Shown piece by piece: positions 46,655-55,732 of a stretch of DNA of 63,791 nt. Numbering within the stretch: the stretch's first letter is position 1; the number at the start of each line of letters is the position of its first letter. The notes under the pieces were generated by a model. That model did not search any database. It was not told the DNA's origin and saw nothing but the letters and a program-made list of their open reading frames with translations. The DNA lies in assembly GCA_938015415.1 (NCBI GenBank), contig CALLPK010000062.1:1-63791 (forward strand). Direction: 5' to 3'. Origin of the DNA: an uncultured Saprospiraceae bacterium. Its GTDB lineage: Bacteria > Bacteroidota > Bacteroidia > Chitinophagales > Saprospiraceae. The translations under genes and the position numbers were made by a program.

Positions 46655-47089
46655 TTAAACGGTTGCAGAAGCATATTTAGGGTCAAGCTTTAGCTTTTCG
46701 ATTCTAGCTATAATCGCGTTTTCGTTACGCCCCAGTTCCTGAGCAATTTCGATAATTTCCATTTCTTGAACGTAAAAATCAGTTAGTGTTTTATCTTCTG
46801 CTTTGGTCCAGGGAGAGAAAGCATTGGGATATTTTTCCCGGGCAGTTTCGATGATGGCTTCGCGGCCCGTTTGTCGAAAATTAATCATGGCTCGCATGAT
46901 CCCTTCTCCAAAATTTACCATCTCGTGTTCCATGATGGCAATCTTATTACGGTTGTAAGTTCCATCTTCCTGCTTTTGGGTAATGTTGATGGTGAGGTAG
47001 GCGTTGCCTTTTTCAGATTGTTTGATATCAAAAAAGAAACTTCGGTTACCTGATCTGATGAGTTCGGTGTGCAATGGTTTAGCTTGCAT
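46655..47089 (-). CDS. PUR-domain (DUF3276-like) protein fused to a Myb/SANT-like helix-turn-helix, paralogue 2
   Basis: A 144-residue protein with the same layout as paralogue 1: PUR-like N-terminus (FFFDIKQSEKGNAYLTINIT, KIAIMEHEMVNFGEGIMRAM) and C-terminal helix-turn-helix (FSPWTKAEDKTLTDFY, IIEIAQELGRNENAIIARIEKL). Roughly half of the residues are shared with paralogue 1. The likely role is nucleic acid binding, perhaps as a regulator or chromosomal protein. The two keep separate terminators, so expression is probably independent. Confidence 0.72.
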   Translation of the reverse strand: MQAKPLHTELIRSGNRSFFFDIKQSEKGNAYLTINITQKQEDGTYNRNKIAIMEHEMVNFGEGIMRAMINFRQTGREAIIETAREKYPNAFSPWTKAEDKTLTDFYVQEMEIIEIAQELGRNENAIIARIEKLKLDPKYASATV

Positions 47090-47187
47090 GTTTTTGAATT
47101 TTAAAAAAGTTTGAAATAATGTTGTCGATACTTAGATGCTCCATCTTCTAAAATTCCATAAAATATTCTCAAAAAACTTCAAACACC

Positions 47188-47233
47188 AAAAATAAAAATG
47201 CCGCAACTCGTTGATTTACAACAAATTGCGACA
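47188..47233 (-). terminator. Terminator-like hairpin between PUR/HTH paralogue 2 and the cytochrome c gene
   Basis: TGCCGCAACTCGTTG (47199-47213) pairs with CAACAAATTGCGACA (47219-47233), 15 positions with three mismatches. On the minus strand it is followed by TTTTTATTTTT. It lies upstream of the gene ending at 47271 in coordinates but downstream of it in transcription. Confidence 0.75.
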
Positions 47234-47270
47234 AAATATTTTTTTCAAAAAAATTTAAACCAATAGCATA

Positions 47271-48839
47271 CTACCGCATGATGACTAGTTTCTGAGAGAT
47301 CTTCTTACCCTCCGTTTCCATTACCAAAAGATAAGTACCAGTCGCTAAATTGTTCACTTGAACTTGCGTCGAATGATTCCCAGCCATCTGGATAGAAGTC
47401 TGTCTGATACTTTTCACCTGCTTGCCATCCAGGGTATAAATGCCCAGATTAAGGTCGGCGGAAGTAGGTAAATAATAACTGATCCGTACTTCTTCGTTGA
47501 CGGGGTTGGGAACCGGGTTATATAATTTTACGGTATTGTTAATCGAAGGATTTTCTATATTCGTTAACTCATTACCAATCTCAATTAATTCATCTCCTTC
47601 CTGATAGGGCACCCAATTAAGCGCAATGATATACATTTCGTCGGTCGTACTTTCTCCCCACGTAACAAATGCGGGTGGATTGTTTGGATTTAGTGGATTG
47701 TCTACGGTATTGTCATAAGTTGCTAAGACATGCATGGTTGAACCACCTGGAATTTTCTGCATCCGATCAAAGGTGTAAGCGCCCTGCCAGTTAAAATCCC
47801 AATCATCTATTTTAATCAAGTTGATTGTATCATTGGTGGGTGTTACCGCAAAAACTTCCCAATTGCGACAAAGCAAATGTGCGTGTGGATAGATTGAAAA
47901 CAAACTAATGTCCTGGTTGACGGGATATCTACCGTGGAAGGATTTTGTTTGATTAGGTTGCATAAAAAACTCATTCCAGCTATTTGGTAAAATATTGGGC
48001 AAAACCAGGCTCAATTGGATTGGCCGTTGAATTGGATCATTAGATTCTTTAAAAAAGAGGTTTAGAGAAGACTGATCTGTTTCTTCCGTCGGTGTCGGCG
48101 CGTAGTGTACCTGTACTAACACATCTGCTCCGGCAGGTAATACCTCTCCGATTCCCTGCGGATAACGAATGGTCTGGATACCGGGCGTATATCCCGTACT
48201 AAAATCGGGAATACCAATTCCGAAATCACCGTAGGAGAAATATCCATACTCCGGCGTAGCGGCATCCATTGCTGCTCCGGCGCCCGTTTCATCAAACGCA
48301 ATTAAGGCGTGGTGCACAATTTTTGAATTACCCGGGCGGAATTCAATCGCGGCGAGTTCCCGATCCTGAGTCGTTCCAGCTGGTAATACGAAGACCCGAT
48401 AGTCATCTTCATTATTGCCGGCTACGGTATAAGATTGCGACATTTCCAGTACAAGATCTGGTGTACCGAGTTGAGAGCCGTCGGGAAATTCCGGTAAGGG
48501 AGGTTCGTTCGCAGGATCACCCTGTGGCGTTCCGCTGTCCACCCAACTTTTGATCAATTGAATTTCCTGGTCACTCAATCCTTTTTCGCCTACAAACGTA
48601 CTGTAATCCCGATCCGGTTTCCAGGGCGGCATATATTTTATTTCGGTAACATAGGCAATCGTTTGCGCCCATTGACTCACCTCTGTATAGTTGGTCAGCG
48701 GCATCGGTCCGATCTCTCCCGTACGGTGACAGGTTGTACAGTTATTATAAATAATAGGCGCAATATCTTCGCTGAAGGTCTGAGCAGAAATAAAATTTAA
48801 GATACTAGAGAAGGAAAGTAACAGTATTAATCGTTTCAT
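47271..48839 (-). CDS. Exported cytochrome c / copper type II monooxygenase-like protein with T9SS sorting domain
   Basis: A 522-residue protein; the ATG at 48839 (MKRLILLLSFSS) begins a proper signal peptide, while the frame extends upstream without one. Heme attachment is at Cys34-x-x-Cys37-His38 in NNCTTCHRTGEIG. Residues about 175-430 look like a PHM/DBH-type copper fold: IVHHALIAFD, VLVQVHYAPTP, YPHAHLLCRNWEVF and MHVLATYDN. The last 85 residues are a type A T9SS domain (LYNPVPNPVNEEVRISYYLP). A periplasmic-to-surface redox enzyme acting on a C-H or S-containing substrate is likely. Confidence 0.8.
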   Translation of the reverse strand: MKRLILLLSFSSILNFISAQTFSEDIAPIIYNNCTTCHRTGEIGPMPLTNYTEVSQWAQTIAYVTEIKYMPPWKPDRDYSTFVGEKGLSDQEIQLIKSWVDSGTPQGDPANEPPLPEFPDGSQLGTPDLVLEMSQSYTVAGNNEDDYRVFVLPAGTTQDRELAAIEFRPGNSKIVHHALIAFDETGAGAAMDAATPEYGYFSYGDFGIGIPDFSTGYTPGIQTIRYPQGIGEVLPAGADVLVQVHYAPTPTEETDQSSLNLFFKESNDPIQRPIQLSLVLPNILPNSWNEFFMQPNQTKSFHGRYPVNQDISLFSIYPHAHLLCRNWEVFAVTPTNDTINLIKIDDWDFNWQGAYTFDRMQKIPGGSTMHVLATYDNTVDNPLNPNNPPAFVTWGESTTDEMYIIALNWVPYQEGDELIEIGNELTNIENPSINNTVKLYNPVPNPVNEEVRISYYLPTSADLNLGIYTLDGKQVKSIRQTSIQMAGNHSTQVQVNNLATGTYLLVMETEGKKISQKLVIMR

Positions 48840-49277
48840 AACGCTTATTTTTTCATTAAAAAAATCCAGAACTACCCTAAAAGTAACCATTTTTAGAAGA
48901 ATAAAGTCTGCTTGCAAGCGGTTTTAACGCTTAAGTTGTTTATGAATATAAGAAGAAGGGTTTGCCGGCAAACGAGTTTAATTCTTAAATAACTTCGCTA
49001 TTCACGCTAAAAACTTGCGCTTAAAGTCGGCATATTGTATCTTTATATCTCGTATATAATTTTTATCCCCATTCCAGATCACCTTTCCACCCCGAGGCAC
49101 CTACTATTTCCAATAAAAAAATTCTCAACCTCTGGTTGAGTACGGCAAAAATTTACCCAGCTGAGGAATCAGTGGTATTTATGCTTTTATGCTTACAAAT
49201 CCTGACATTTTCATTGGTAAAACGATGAAGCAGGTTTAAAAGTAGGATAACCTTTTACCAATTATAATAAACATACC
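48840..49277. other. Divergent intergenic region with a palindromic element
   Basis: 438 bp between divergent genes. It contains an imperfect palindrome at about 48931-49000 with centre GTTTGCCGGCAAAC and outer arms AAGTTGTTTA / TAAATAACTT, reminiscent of the family A termini but with a different apex. CTCAACCTCTGGTTGAG (49123-49139) is a small hairpin. TATCTTTAT near 49039 is a weak -7 candidate. No coding sequence is apparent. Confidence 0.5.
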
Positions 49278-50165
49278 ATGAATTTAATTTACCTACGCAA
49301 AAGCCTCTCTTACGGGGCGCTCTTCTGTTTTCTGCTCTGTAGTTCTTCCATTTCCGCACAAGACTGGCAGGTTTCCAACGAAGAAGTCTTGACCGAAATC
49401 AAAAACGGCGAATATAATCTTGCGCTGGAGAAAGCGAAATATTCTCGTGATCTGGCAGAGAAACAATTTGGCAATGCGCACGCCAATTATATTTGTAGCC
49501 TGCACAATCTGGCCAGTGCGCGATTTATGCTGGGACAAACCGAGGAGGCACGATCCATCTATTTACAATCCATTAAAATTGCGGCGGCCAAATATGGACA
49601 GCAAGATGAAATTTTTGCGATTGGTCTATACAGATTAGCAGACTTACAACAAAGTATTGGTAATCTAAAAAAAGCAGAGACACTTTACCAACAAGCGTTA
49701 CCCGTCCTGGAAAACAAGGAAAGTGTAGCCAGTGAACATTATGTTACCTGTCTAAAAAATATAGGAACGCTTCAGCAAAAAATGGGTAATAATCTGGCAG
49801 CGGAAGAATCTCTGGTAAACGCCATTAAAATATATGAAAGTGAAGAGCAGCTGAATGTAGATGAGTATTCGGCTAGCTTACACGACCTGGCCAACCTTTA
49901 TACCAATACCTGGCGATACGATGAGGCGGAAGCGCTTTACAAAAGAGTGATGGTTTTACGTAGCGAAGAATTTGGAATGCTGCATCCTGATTACGCAGAG
50001 GTATTGCACGACCTTGGAAGTCTTTACGAAATTCAAAAAAAATATGATGAGGCAGAAAAGATGTACCGCGAAGCGCTGAAAATAAAAGAAACAAAATTGG
50101 GACGTACGCATCCCAGCTATATTCGTAATATGGAGGATTTGACGCAGCTGAGTCAGGTTAAGTAA
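49278..50165 (+). CDS. Exported TPR protein (kinesin-light-chain-like repeats)
   Basis: A 295-residue protein with a signal peptide ending near ISAQ (residue 28). The rest is about five 42-residue TPR_12 repeats of the kinesin light chain type, such as YICSLHNLASARFMLGQTEE, ASLHDLANLYTNTWRYDEAE and EVLHDLGSLYEIQKKYDEAE. The protein has no catalytic domain and should scaffold other exported proteins. A clear terminator follows 35 bp downstream, so it is monocistronic. Confidence 0.85.
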   Translation: MNLIYLRKSLSYGALFCFLLCSSSISAQDWQVSNEEVLTEIKNGEYNLALEKAKYSRDLAEKQFGNAHANYICSLHNLASARFMLGQTEEARSIYLQSIKIAAAKYGQQDEIFAIGLYRLADLQQSIGNLKKAETLYQQALPVLENKESVASEHYVTCLKNIGTLQQKMGNNLAAEESLVNAIKIYESEEQLNVDEYSASLHDLANLYTNTWRYDEAEALYKRVMVLRSEEFGMLHPDYAEVLHDLGSLYEIQKKYDEAEKMYREALKIKETKLGRTHPSYIRNMEDLTQLSQVK

Positions 50166-50199
50166 TTTTAATGAAGAAATGCTTTAATGAAGAATTAAT

Positions 50200-50241
50200 A
50201 ATGCCCTTCTATTGAAAACAGATAGAAGGGCATTGTTTTTT
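50200..50241 (+). terminator. Rho-independent terminator of the exported TPR gene
   Basis: AATGCCCTTCTAT and ATAGAAGGGCATT form a perfect 13-bp stem with a 9-nt loop and are followed by GTTTTTT. Confidence 0.93.
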
Positions 50242-50359
50242 ATGGCCTATCCACCATTTTCTTTCTTCCGGTACTTAAGAAAATGCCTGCAGTTTGTGTC
50301 GCAGTGTTAAAAGTACTAATCCGCATATCTGCTAATCAAAAAATCTGCACATTAAAAAT

Positions 50360-50743
50360 TTATTCGTAGAAGGTTCTTTCAATACTTTTTACAAAATCCA
50401 GTTTAGCAGTTTCAATTAAAATATTTTTCCAGTTTTCCTCGCTGGTGGTTCCGATGCAAAGTTGCTCGGCGCGGGTACAACCGATGCGCCCGCGACTTTT
50501 ATCTGATATTTTGATTTCAGGATTTACCTTTTTTAATCTTACCGCGTATTCTTCCGATCTGGGAATACAGAATTCGTAGTCTACTGCGACCTTACCGGAG
50601 ACGGGACCGATCAGTCCACGCTCGTCGATTTCGTTCAGATCAAATTTTATTTTTGCCATGGTTTCCGGAGTGGCCTCGCTCCCTTTGGGCGTGTTACAGG
50701 CGAGAAGAAAGAGAAGAGAGAGGGTACAAATTTTTAGGAACAT
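50360..50743 (-). CDS. Hypothetical lipoprotein
   Basis: A 127-residue protein; the ATG at 50743 (MFLKICTLSLLFLLAC) gives a lipoprotein signal with Cys16. The mature part has FDLNEIDERGLIGPVSGKVAVDYEFCIP and two further cysteines in GRIGCTRAEQLCIG, possibly a disulfide. I do not recognise a family. It is separated from the small ORF upstream by only 31 bp. Confidence 0.65.
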   Translation of the reverse strand: MFLKICTLSLLFLLACNTPKGSEATPETMAKIKFDLNEIDERGLIGPVSGKVAVDYEFCIPRSEEYAVRLKKVNPEIKISDKSRGRIGCTRAEQLCIGTTSEENWKNILIETAKLDFVKSIERTFYE

Positions 50744-50774
50744 GGTGAATTTAATTTGATAATTAAATAGATTA

Positions 50775-50945
50775 TTACTCCGGAGAGGTAGACTCATTCT
50801 TATCTAAAAGCTTTAAAGCGTTTTCTATTTTTTTAATAGCAGACAAGTAATTTTCTTTTACATCATCTACGATAACCGCTTCAAACTCATCATGTAAAAG
50901 ATTTAAGCTAGTTTCTAACGCATCCTTTATTAATGTCAGATTCAT
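50775..50945 (-). CDS. Small hypothetical protein (56 residues)
   Basis: The frame starts with ATG at 50945 and ends TAA TAA at 50777-50772. The peptide begins MNLTLIKDALETSLNLLHDE and continues as an amphipathic, charged helix (ENYLSAIKKIENALKLLDKN). It sits tightly between two minus-strand genes (26 bp to the ABC ATPase stop, 31 bp to the lipoprotein start), which favours translation. Function unknown; a helix-bundle partner or regulator is possible. Confidence 0.6.
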   Translation of the reverse strand: MNLTLIKDALETSLNLLHDEFEAVIVDDVKENYLSAIKKIENALKLLDKNESTSPE

Positions 50946-50971
50946 ATGATATTTTTAATTGAAAAAATACA

Positions 50972-51646
50972 TTACCCATTCACCAACTCCTCCTCCAATT
51001 TTCCGCCCCGCAATTTAATAACCCGTTGCGTTTTTGCTGCTAGTTCCAGATCGTGGGTGACCATTACGAGGGTCGTACCAGCTTCTTTATTTATTTCAAA
51101 GATAAGGTTTTCTACGGTGGCGCTGGTGGCTTCATCCAGATTTCCGGTGGGTTCATCCGCAAAGAGGATGGCGGGTTTATTAGAGAAAGCACGGGCCAGC
51201 GAAATTCTTTGTTGTTCTCCTCCCGATAACTGCGTAGGATAATGATCATGGCGATCCGCAAGGCCTACTCGCTCCAGCAGTTCCATGCAATCCTTACGAA
51301 TACCTTTCATACCGCGTAACTCCATGGGTACCATGACATTTTCCAGAGCAGTAAGCGTGGGAATTAATTGAAAGTTTTGAAAAATAAACCCAACGTTTTG
51401 GTTACGAACGGCAGCCCGCTGATCTTCGTTTAAGTCGTCCAGTTTTTGACCGTTTAAGATAACCGATCCACTCGTCGCGCGATCCAGTCCGGCACATAAT
51501 CCGAGAAGCGTGGTTTTGCCACTCCCGGAAGGACCGACGATGGAAAAAGTTTCGCCGGGTTGAATGGCAAAACTCACGTGATCCAGAACGGTAAGTGGTC
51601 GTGTATTACTTTGGTAGGTTTTGGTTAAATTTTCTACGACGAGCAT
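50972..51646 (-). CDS. ABC transporter ATPase of the LolD/YbbA/MacB type
   Basis: A 224-residue ATPase with no membrane part. Walker A GPSGSGKTT (about 38-46), Q-loop IFQNFQLIPTLTA, signature LSGGEQQRISLARAF, Walker B ILFADEPTGNLDE and switch MVTHD are all intact. The LDE after Walker B and the short length place it in the lipoprotein/macrolide exporter branch. Its permease is not adjacent; the LolC/E-type permease at 16974-18191 is a candidate partner, but Bacteroidota genomes carry several such ATPases. Confidence 0.9.
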   Translation of the reverse strand: MLVVENLTKTYQSNTRPLTVLDHVSFAIQPGETFSIVGPSGSGKTTLLGLCAGLDRATSGSVILNGQKLDDLNEDQRAAVRNQNVGFIFQNFQLIPTLTALENVMVPMELRGMKGIRKDCMELLERVGLADRHDHYPTQLSGGEQQRISLARAFSNKPAILFADEPTGNLDEATSATVENLIFEINKEAGTTLVMVTHDLELAAKTQRVIKLRGGKLEEELVNG

Positions 51647-51750
51647 ATGGTGCTTGGTTAGTTGTTTAATTTGAAATTACAAAACATCTTAAATTTTGAT
51701 AAAATCATTTGAGTCTGTGATGAATTTGCCGGTTAGCCAGTTAGCTTTTA

Positions 51751-51792
51751 GCTAGTTGGCCCTCTTTTTACGTAAAAAGAGGGCCAACTAGC
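51751..51792. repeat. Perfect 42-bp palindrome between asnS and the ABC ATPase gene
   Basis: Positions 51751-51771 are the exact reverse complement of 51772-51792, with the arms beginning GCTAGTTGGCCCTC and meeting at TAC|GTA. The sequence just to the left (51731-51759, GGTTAGCCAGTTAGC...) reads on the minus strand like 62131-62164, which lies between gnd and zwf. It is not a classical terminator because it has no loop and no T-run, though it could extrude as a cruciform. Confidence 0.85.
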
Positions 51793-51865
51793 AATTCATT
51801 TCTAAAGGAATAAAACAGGATGACTCGTATTTCCTTTACTAATACAAATAGTACGCTCCTTTGGT

Positions 51866-53299
51866 TTAAAATTCTGCGCTTCCCGGTGTTCTGGGAAACG
51901 GAATTACGTCCCGGATATTGGTCATACCCGTAATAAATAAAACCATTCGTTCAAAACCCATCCCAAAGCCAGCGTGCGGACAACCCCCGAATTTTCTTAA
52001 TTCTGTGTACCACCAAAGCTCTTCTTCGTGAATATCCATTTCGGCCATTCGCTTTTGGAGATAATCCAGTCTTTCTTCTCTTTGTGAACCACCGATCACT
52101 TCGCCGATACCAGGAAACAGGACATCCATCGCAGCCACGGTCTTTTCATCCTCGTTCATCCGCATATAGAAGGCCTTGATATCTTTTGGATAATCGACCA
52201 CGATGACCGGTTTTTGAAATTTCTTTTCCACCAGCCAGCGTTCGTGTTCCGATTGTAAATCTTTACCCCACTCCACGTCATATTCAAATCTTCCTTTTTT
52301 GTAGGGTTTGGAATTACGTAAAATATTTACCGCTTCGGTATAAGTAATTCTTTCAAAATCATTATCGACCACAAAGCGCAACGTCTCAATCAGTCCCATT
52401 GGGCGACGCTCCTCTTTTTTCATATTTTTTTCCAGCTTCGCAATTCGGTCATCCAGTACTTTCAGATCATCCGGATAATTATCCAGAATATAATTGATCA
52501 GGTATTTACTAAAATCTTCCGCCAGGTCCATATCATCATGGATATCCGCAAAAGCCACTTCCGGTTCGATCATCCAGAATTCTGCGAGGTGCCGGGAAGT
52601 ATTGGATTTTTCGGCCCGGAAGGTCGGTCCGAAGGTGTATACCTTTCCGAGTGCCAGCGCCGCAATTTCCGCCTGTAGTTGTCCGGAGACGGTCAAGTTG
52701 GTCGCTTTACCGAAAAAATCTTTTTTATAATCTACCGCTCCCTCTTCGTCTAGTGGTGCTTTGTTGGTTTCAAAAGAAGTCACGTGGAACATTTCACCCG
52801 CACCCTCTGCGTCACTACCCGTGATAATCGGCGTGTGCATATAATAATAACCTTTATCATTAAAATACTTGTTCACCGCATAGGCCACGGCGTGTCTGAT
52901 CCGAAAAACGGCACTAAACGTATTGGTACGCATCCGCAGATGCGCCTTTTCGCGGAGAAACTCCATGGACTGTGCCTTGGGTTGCAGCGGGTAAGTCTCC
53001 AGGTTCGTAGCTCCTAAAACTTCAATTTCTTCGGCGATAATTTCCATCGCCTGACCTGCTCCCTGGGATTCGACCAATTTACCGGTAATAGAGAGACAAG
53101 CATGAAAGCCAATTTCTTTGATCAGTTCTTCCGGAAACTTCTCTAAATCCATGACCACTTGTATATTATTAATGGTAGAACCATCATTAAGGGCGATAAA
53201 GCGGTTATTACGAAAGGCGCGAACCCAGCCTTTGACGAGAATGGATTCGTTTAATGTTGGGTTCTTTAAAACCTCGGCAATTTCAATTCTTCTTTTCAT
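51866..53299 (-). CDS. asnS: Asparaginyl-tRNA synthetase
   Basis: A 477-residue class IIb aminoacyl-tRNA synthetase. The OB-fold anticodon-binding domain is at about 15-110 ([20 protein letters not shown]), and the catalytic domain at 130-477 shows motif 2 ([20 protein letters not shown]) and motif 3 ([15 protein letters not shown]). The C-terminus [13 protein letters not shown] is typical of AsnRS rather than AspRS. It charges tRNA-Asn with asparagine. Transcribed alone on this strand; the upstream intergenic DNA has a solo half of family A. Confidence 0.95.
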   Translation of the reverse strand: MKRRIEIAEVLKNPTLNESILVKGWVRAFRNNRFIALNDGSTINNIQVVMDLEKFPEELIKEIGFHACLSITGKLVESQGAGQAMEIIAEEIEVLGATNLETYPLQPKAQSMEFLREKAHLRMRTNTFSAVFRIRHAVAYAVNKYFNDKGYYYMHTPIITGSDAEGAGEMFHVTSFETNKAPLDEEGAVDYKKDFFGKATNLTVSGQLQAEIAALALGKVYTFGPTFRAEKSNTSRHLAEFWMIEPEVAFADIHDDMDLAEDFSKYLINYILDNYPDDLKVLDDRIAKLEKNMKKEERRPMGLIETLRFVVDNDFERITYTEAVNILRNSKPYKKGRFEYDVEWGKDLQSEHERWLVEKKFQKPVIVVDYPKDIKAFYMRMNEDEKTVAAMDVLFPGIGEVIGGSQREERLDYLQKRMAEMDIHEEELWWYTELRKFGGCPHAGFGMGFERMVLFITGMTNIRDVIPFPRTPGSAEF

Positions 53300-53402
53300 A
53301 TCTATTTTTAGTAATATTTAACTGGCGCGAAAATAATAAGAATATTTAACCTACGGGTAAACAATTACTTACAATCCTTTAGGTCTTTATACGACGGCTA
53401 CA

Positions 53403-53449
53403 GAAGTTGTTTAAAAACTCCAAAATTGTCTGCGAACTGATTAAATCAT
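53403..53449 (-). repeat. Solo half of palindromic element family A
   Basis: GAAGTTGTTTAAAAACTCC and the following ATTGTCTGCGAACTGAT match the right arm of the full element read in reverse orientation, 40 of about 47 positions. The apex and the other arm are missing. Confidence 0.7.
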
Positions 53450-53555
53450 AAACAAAACCATCATTATTTTGTGAGAGTTCCTTATATTGGAATTTGAAAC
53501 GATCTGGATTCAGAATAATCCAGATTAAACATACAAACAGAAAATAATCTTTAAA

Positions 53556-54095
53556 ATGTCAAATTATCCTTCTAGTGGGCGACCAGCCTCTGGTACCTCC
53601 TCAGAATACTTTAGAAAATACATTGATTTAGTACCCGATGGGGATATTACCGAAATCCTGAATAAGCAAGAAGATGCGGTGGCAGACTACTTCTCTAAAC
53701 TTTCCGAATCGGACTGGGAGATAAGTTATGCTCCCGGTAAATGGACCATTAAACAAACTTTACTGCACATAATTGACGTAGAACGAGTGATGGCCTACCG
53801 GGCACTGGCCATCAGTCGAGGAGATCAGACCCCCCTGCCGGGATTCGATCAAGATGCGTATGCTGAATTAGGTACGATAGACCATCGCTCTGGTGCATCT
53901 TTAATTGGAGAGTACCGTACCGTAAGAAAGGCCAGTGTTAGTCTGTTTGAAAATATGCTCCCTGCTGATTTTAACCGATTAGGGACCGCTAGCCAAAATC
54001 CGGCTACTCCCCTAGCGCTTGCATATATAATTGGTGGACACGAGTTACATCATCTACAGATTTTGGAGGAAAAATACGCTCCATTGTTTGGCTAG
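53556..54095 (+). CDS. DinB-fold protein
   Basis: A 179-residue four-helix-bundle protein of the DinB/YfiT-like superfamily. The metal-binding histidines are recognisable in TLLHIIDVERVMAYRALAIS and in the C-terminal GGHELHHLQIL, which supply the H...HxxxH triad. Residues 60-75 (WEISYAPGKWTIKQTLLHII) carry the typical KWT motif. Many DinB proteins are thiol-dependent transferases (for example bacillithiol-using) or of unknown activity. It is followed 57 bp later by alkA in the same orientation. Confidence 0.85.
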   Translation: MSNYPSSGRPASGTSSEYFRKYIDLVPDGDITEILNKQEDAVADYFSKLSESDWEISYAPGKWTIKQTLLHIIDVERVMAYRALAISRGDQTPLPGFDQDAYAELGTIDHRSGASLIGEYRTVRKASVSLFENMLPADFNRLGTASQNPATPLALAYIIGGHELHHLQILEEKYAPLFG

Positions 54096-54152
54096 TACAA
54101 CGGTGCTCGATGCTACTTCCCAAAGGATTCCATCTCTCTTAAAAAAAAATTA

Positions 54153-55037
54153 ATGTCCAAAATAAAAATAAAAATACCTGCTACCTTCAATTTTCAGCAT
54201 TGCCTTGACTATTTAGATCAATCGCCTCTGGAAATCATGCACCGGGTGAAAAAAGACGCTATTTATAAGCTGGTATATTTTACCGGGAAGCCGGTGATTT
54301 TAAAAATAAAACAAAAAGATAACTTTCTAATTGTAGAAAATCTGAATGGTGGCAAATTAAATGTTGCCTGGAAACATGCCATTCATAATTTTATTATCGA
54401 CTGGTTTGATCTGGACCGAGACTTGCAACCTTTTTACAAAATGGCTGCTAACGATAAGATTCTAAATGAGGTCGTAAAAACTTACGATGGTTTGCGATTA
54501 ATGGGGATTCCGGATATGTTCGAAGCGGTTAGCTGGGCTATTTTAGGTCAGCAGATTAATCTCAATTTTGCTTACCGACTCAAAGAACGACTGGTAAAAA
54601 AATACGGTAAATCCTTTAAACACAAAAATAATACGTATTACGCATTTCCCGCTCCGGAGACCATTGCAAAACTATCACCCGAAAATTTGCGCCCATATCA
54701 GATTTCTCAACGTAAAGCCGAATATCTGATTGGGGTCGCTAAATTAATGACGCAGGGAGCCCTTGATAAGGACTCATTGCTAAAACTCTCTCCGGAAGCA
54801 GCCAAGGTCAGACTGATCAAAATCAGAGGGATTGGTAACTGGACGGCTAATTATGTCATCATGAAATGTTTGCGCTATCCGGACGGATTTCCATTAGAAG
54901 ACGTTGGACTACATAATGCGCTCAAATTACAAATGAAGCTGCCTATTAAACCAGACCTGGCCACTGTCAAAAAAATTGGCAATAAATGGCAGCCCTGGCG
55001 CGGATACGCTACCTTCTATCTATGGCAAACGCTCTAA
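54153..55037 (+). CDS. alkA: DNA-3-methyladenine glycosylase II (AlkA-like)
   Basis: A 294-residue HhH-GPD superfamily protein. The N-terminal beta domain (1-110) is typical of AlkA; the hairpin motif IRGIGNWTANYVIMKCL and FPLEDVGLHNAL supply the helix-hairpin-helix and catalytic Asp250. The C-terminal WQPWRGYATFYLW matches the AlkA end. The enzyme removes alkylated bases such as 3-methyladenine. The N-terminus is shorter than the E. coli protein but has no obvious truncation. Confidence 0.9.
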   Translation: MSKIKIKIPATFNFQHCLDYLDQSPLEIMHRVKKDAIYKLVYFTGKPVILKIKQKDNFLIVENLNGGKLNVAWKHAIHNFIIDWFDLDRDLQPFYKMAANDKILNEVVKTYDGLRLMGIPDMFEAVSWAILGQQINLNFAYRLKERLVKKYGKSFKHKNNTYYAFPAPETIAKLSPENLRPYQISQRKAEYLIGVAKLMTQGALDKDSLLKLSPEAAKVRLIKIRGIGNWTANYVIMKCLRYPDGFPLEDVGLHNALKLQMKLPIKPDLATVKKIGNKWQPWRGYATFYLWQTL

Positions 55038-55732
55038 GGAGCTTAATAATTCAAAAGCGTGTACGACAAATCCTTATTGTGCTAATTTATCAGCAAAGCT
55101 TTATTTATTTTGCCAATTTTTAACATTTTTCCGCAAAATTTTCAACCAAGTCACTTAATTTGTGTTTCCCTACCAAGAATAATTAAACGATCATCTAATC
55201 AGATAACAGATTGATAAGTTAATATTCTAACTAAGGGTCTAATTGATTGATAATCAATTTTTTGTTTTGAAAACAAATCATGTTTTCCCTTATTTAATTA
55301 TGGAAAGTAGCCTGTTTTATACGAAGTGGTCCGGTTTTATTACCGGATTACTTCAATTAAGCGGCGTAAGATTTATTTCTTACGTCGCTTTTTTAATTAT
55401 AAACTTAATTAATATTTGTTTATATTTACGTCGTAATCCCACGAAAATTTAAGTTAGTATGCAAATACTACTGGTTTTCCGATTACAATGGAATGTTCTG
55501 GTACTACTTAAACTAACTATCTCTCTTATTATACAAAAAAGATGTGCTACAATCATCTTTCTTTTGATTGTTTTCAACACATCCTCACCACTTTTACCAC
55601 CAGTCTTCCACACCTAAAAACCGCCACATAGCACATACTTCAGAGAACAATTGTTCAATGACCAAAATCAATTATTTGTCCCTGACAAATAAAGTGACCG
55701 TATTTAAAAATTGTTACTAAAAATCCTATGTT
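55038..55732. other. Intergenic region with two consecutive hairpins, possible small RNA
   Basis: TCCGGT-TTTATT-ACCGGA (55330-55347) is followed by a stronger hairpin at 55359-55390 and a T-run. A 69-codon frame at 55243-55452 runs over both hairpins and is rejected as a gene. The 300 bp upstream contain no clear promoter, though an RNA starting near 55240 would be about 150 nt. The rest, 55395-55732, is AT-rich and empty to my eye. Confidence 0.45.
55359..55394 (+). terminator. Strong rho-independent terminator
   Basis: AAGCGGCGTAAGA (55359-55371) and TCTTACGTCGCTT (55378-55390) form a 13-bp stem with one G-T mismatch and a 6-nt loop, followed by TTTTTTAA. It is 320 bp past alkA, too far for a simple alkA terminator, so an unseen transcript may lie in between. 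Confidence 0.85.

Noticed and set aside
55243-55452. 69-codon frame on the plus strand
   Set aside because: It reads straight through a strong terminator hairpin and a second hairpin, which would be unusual for a gene.
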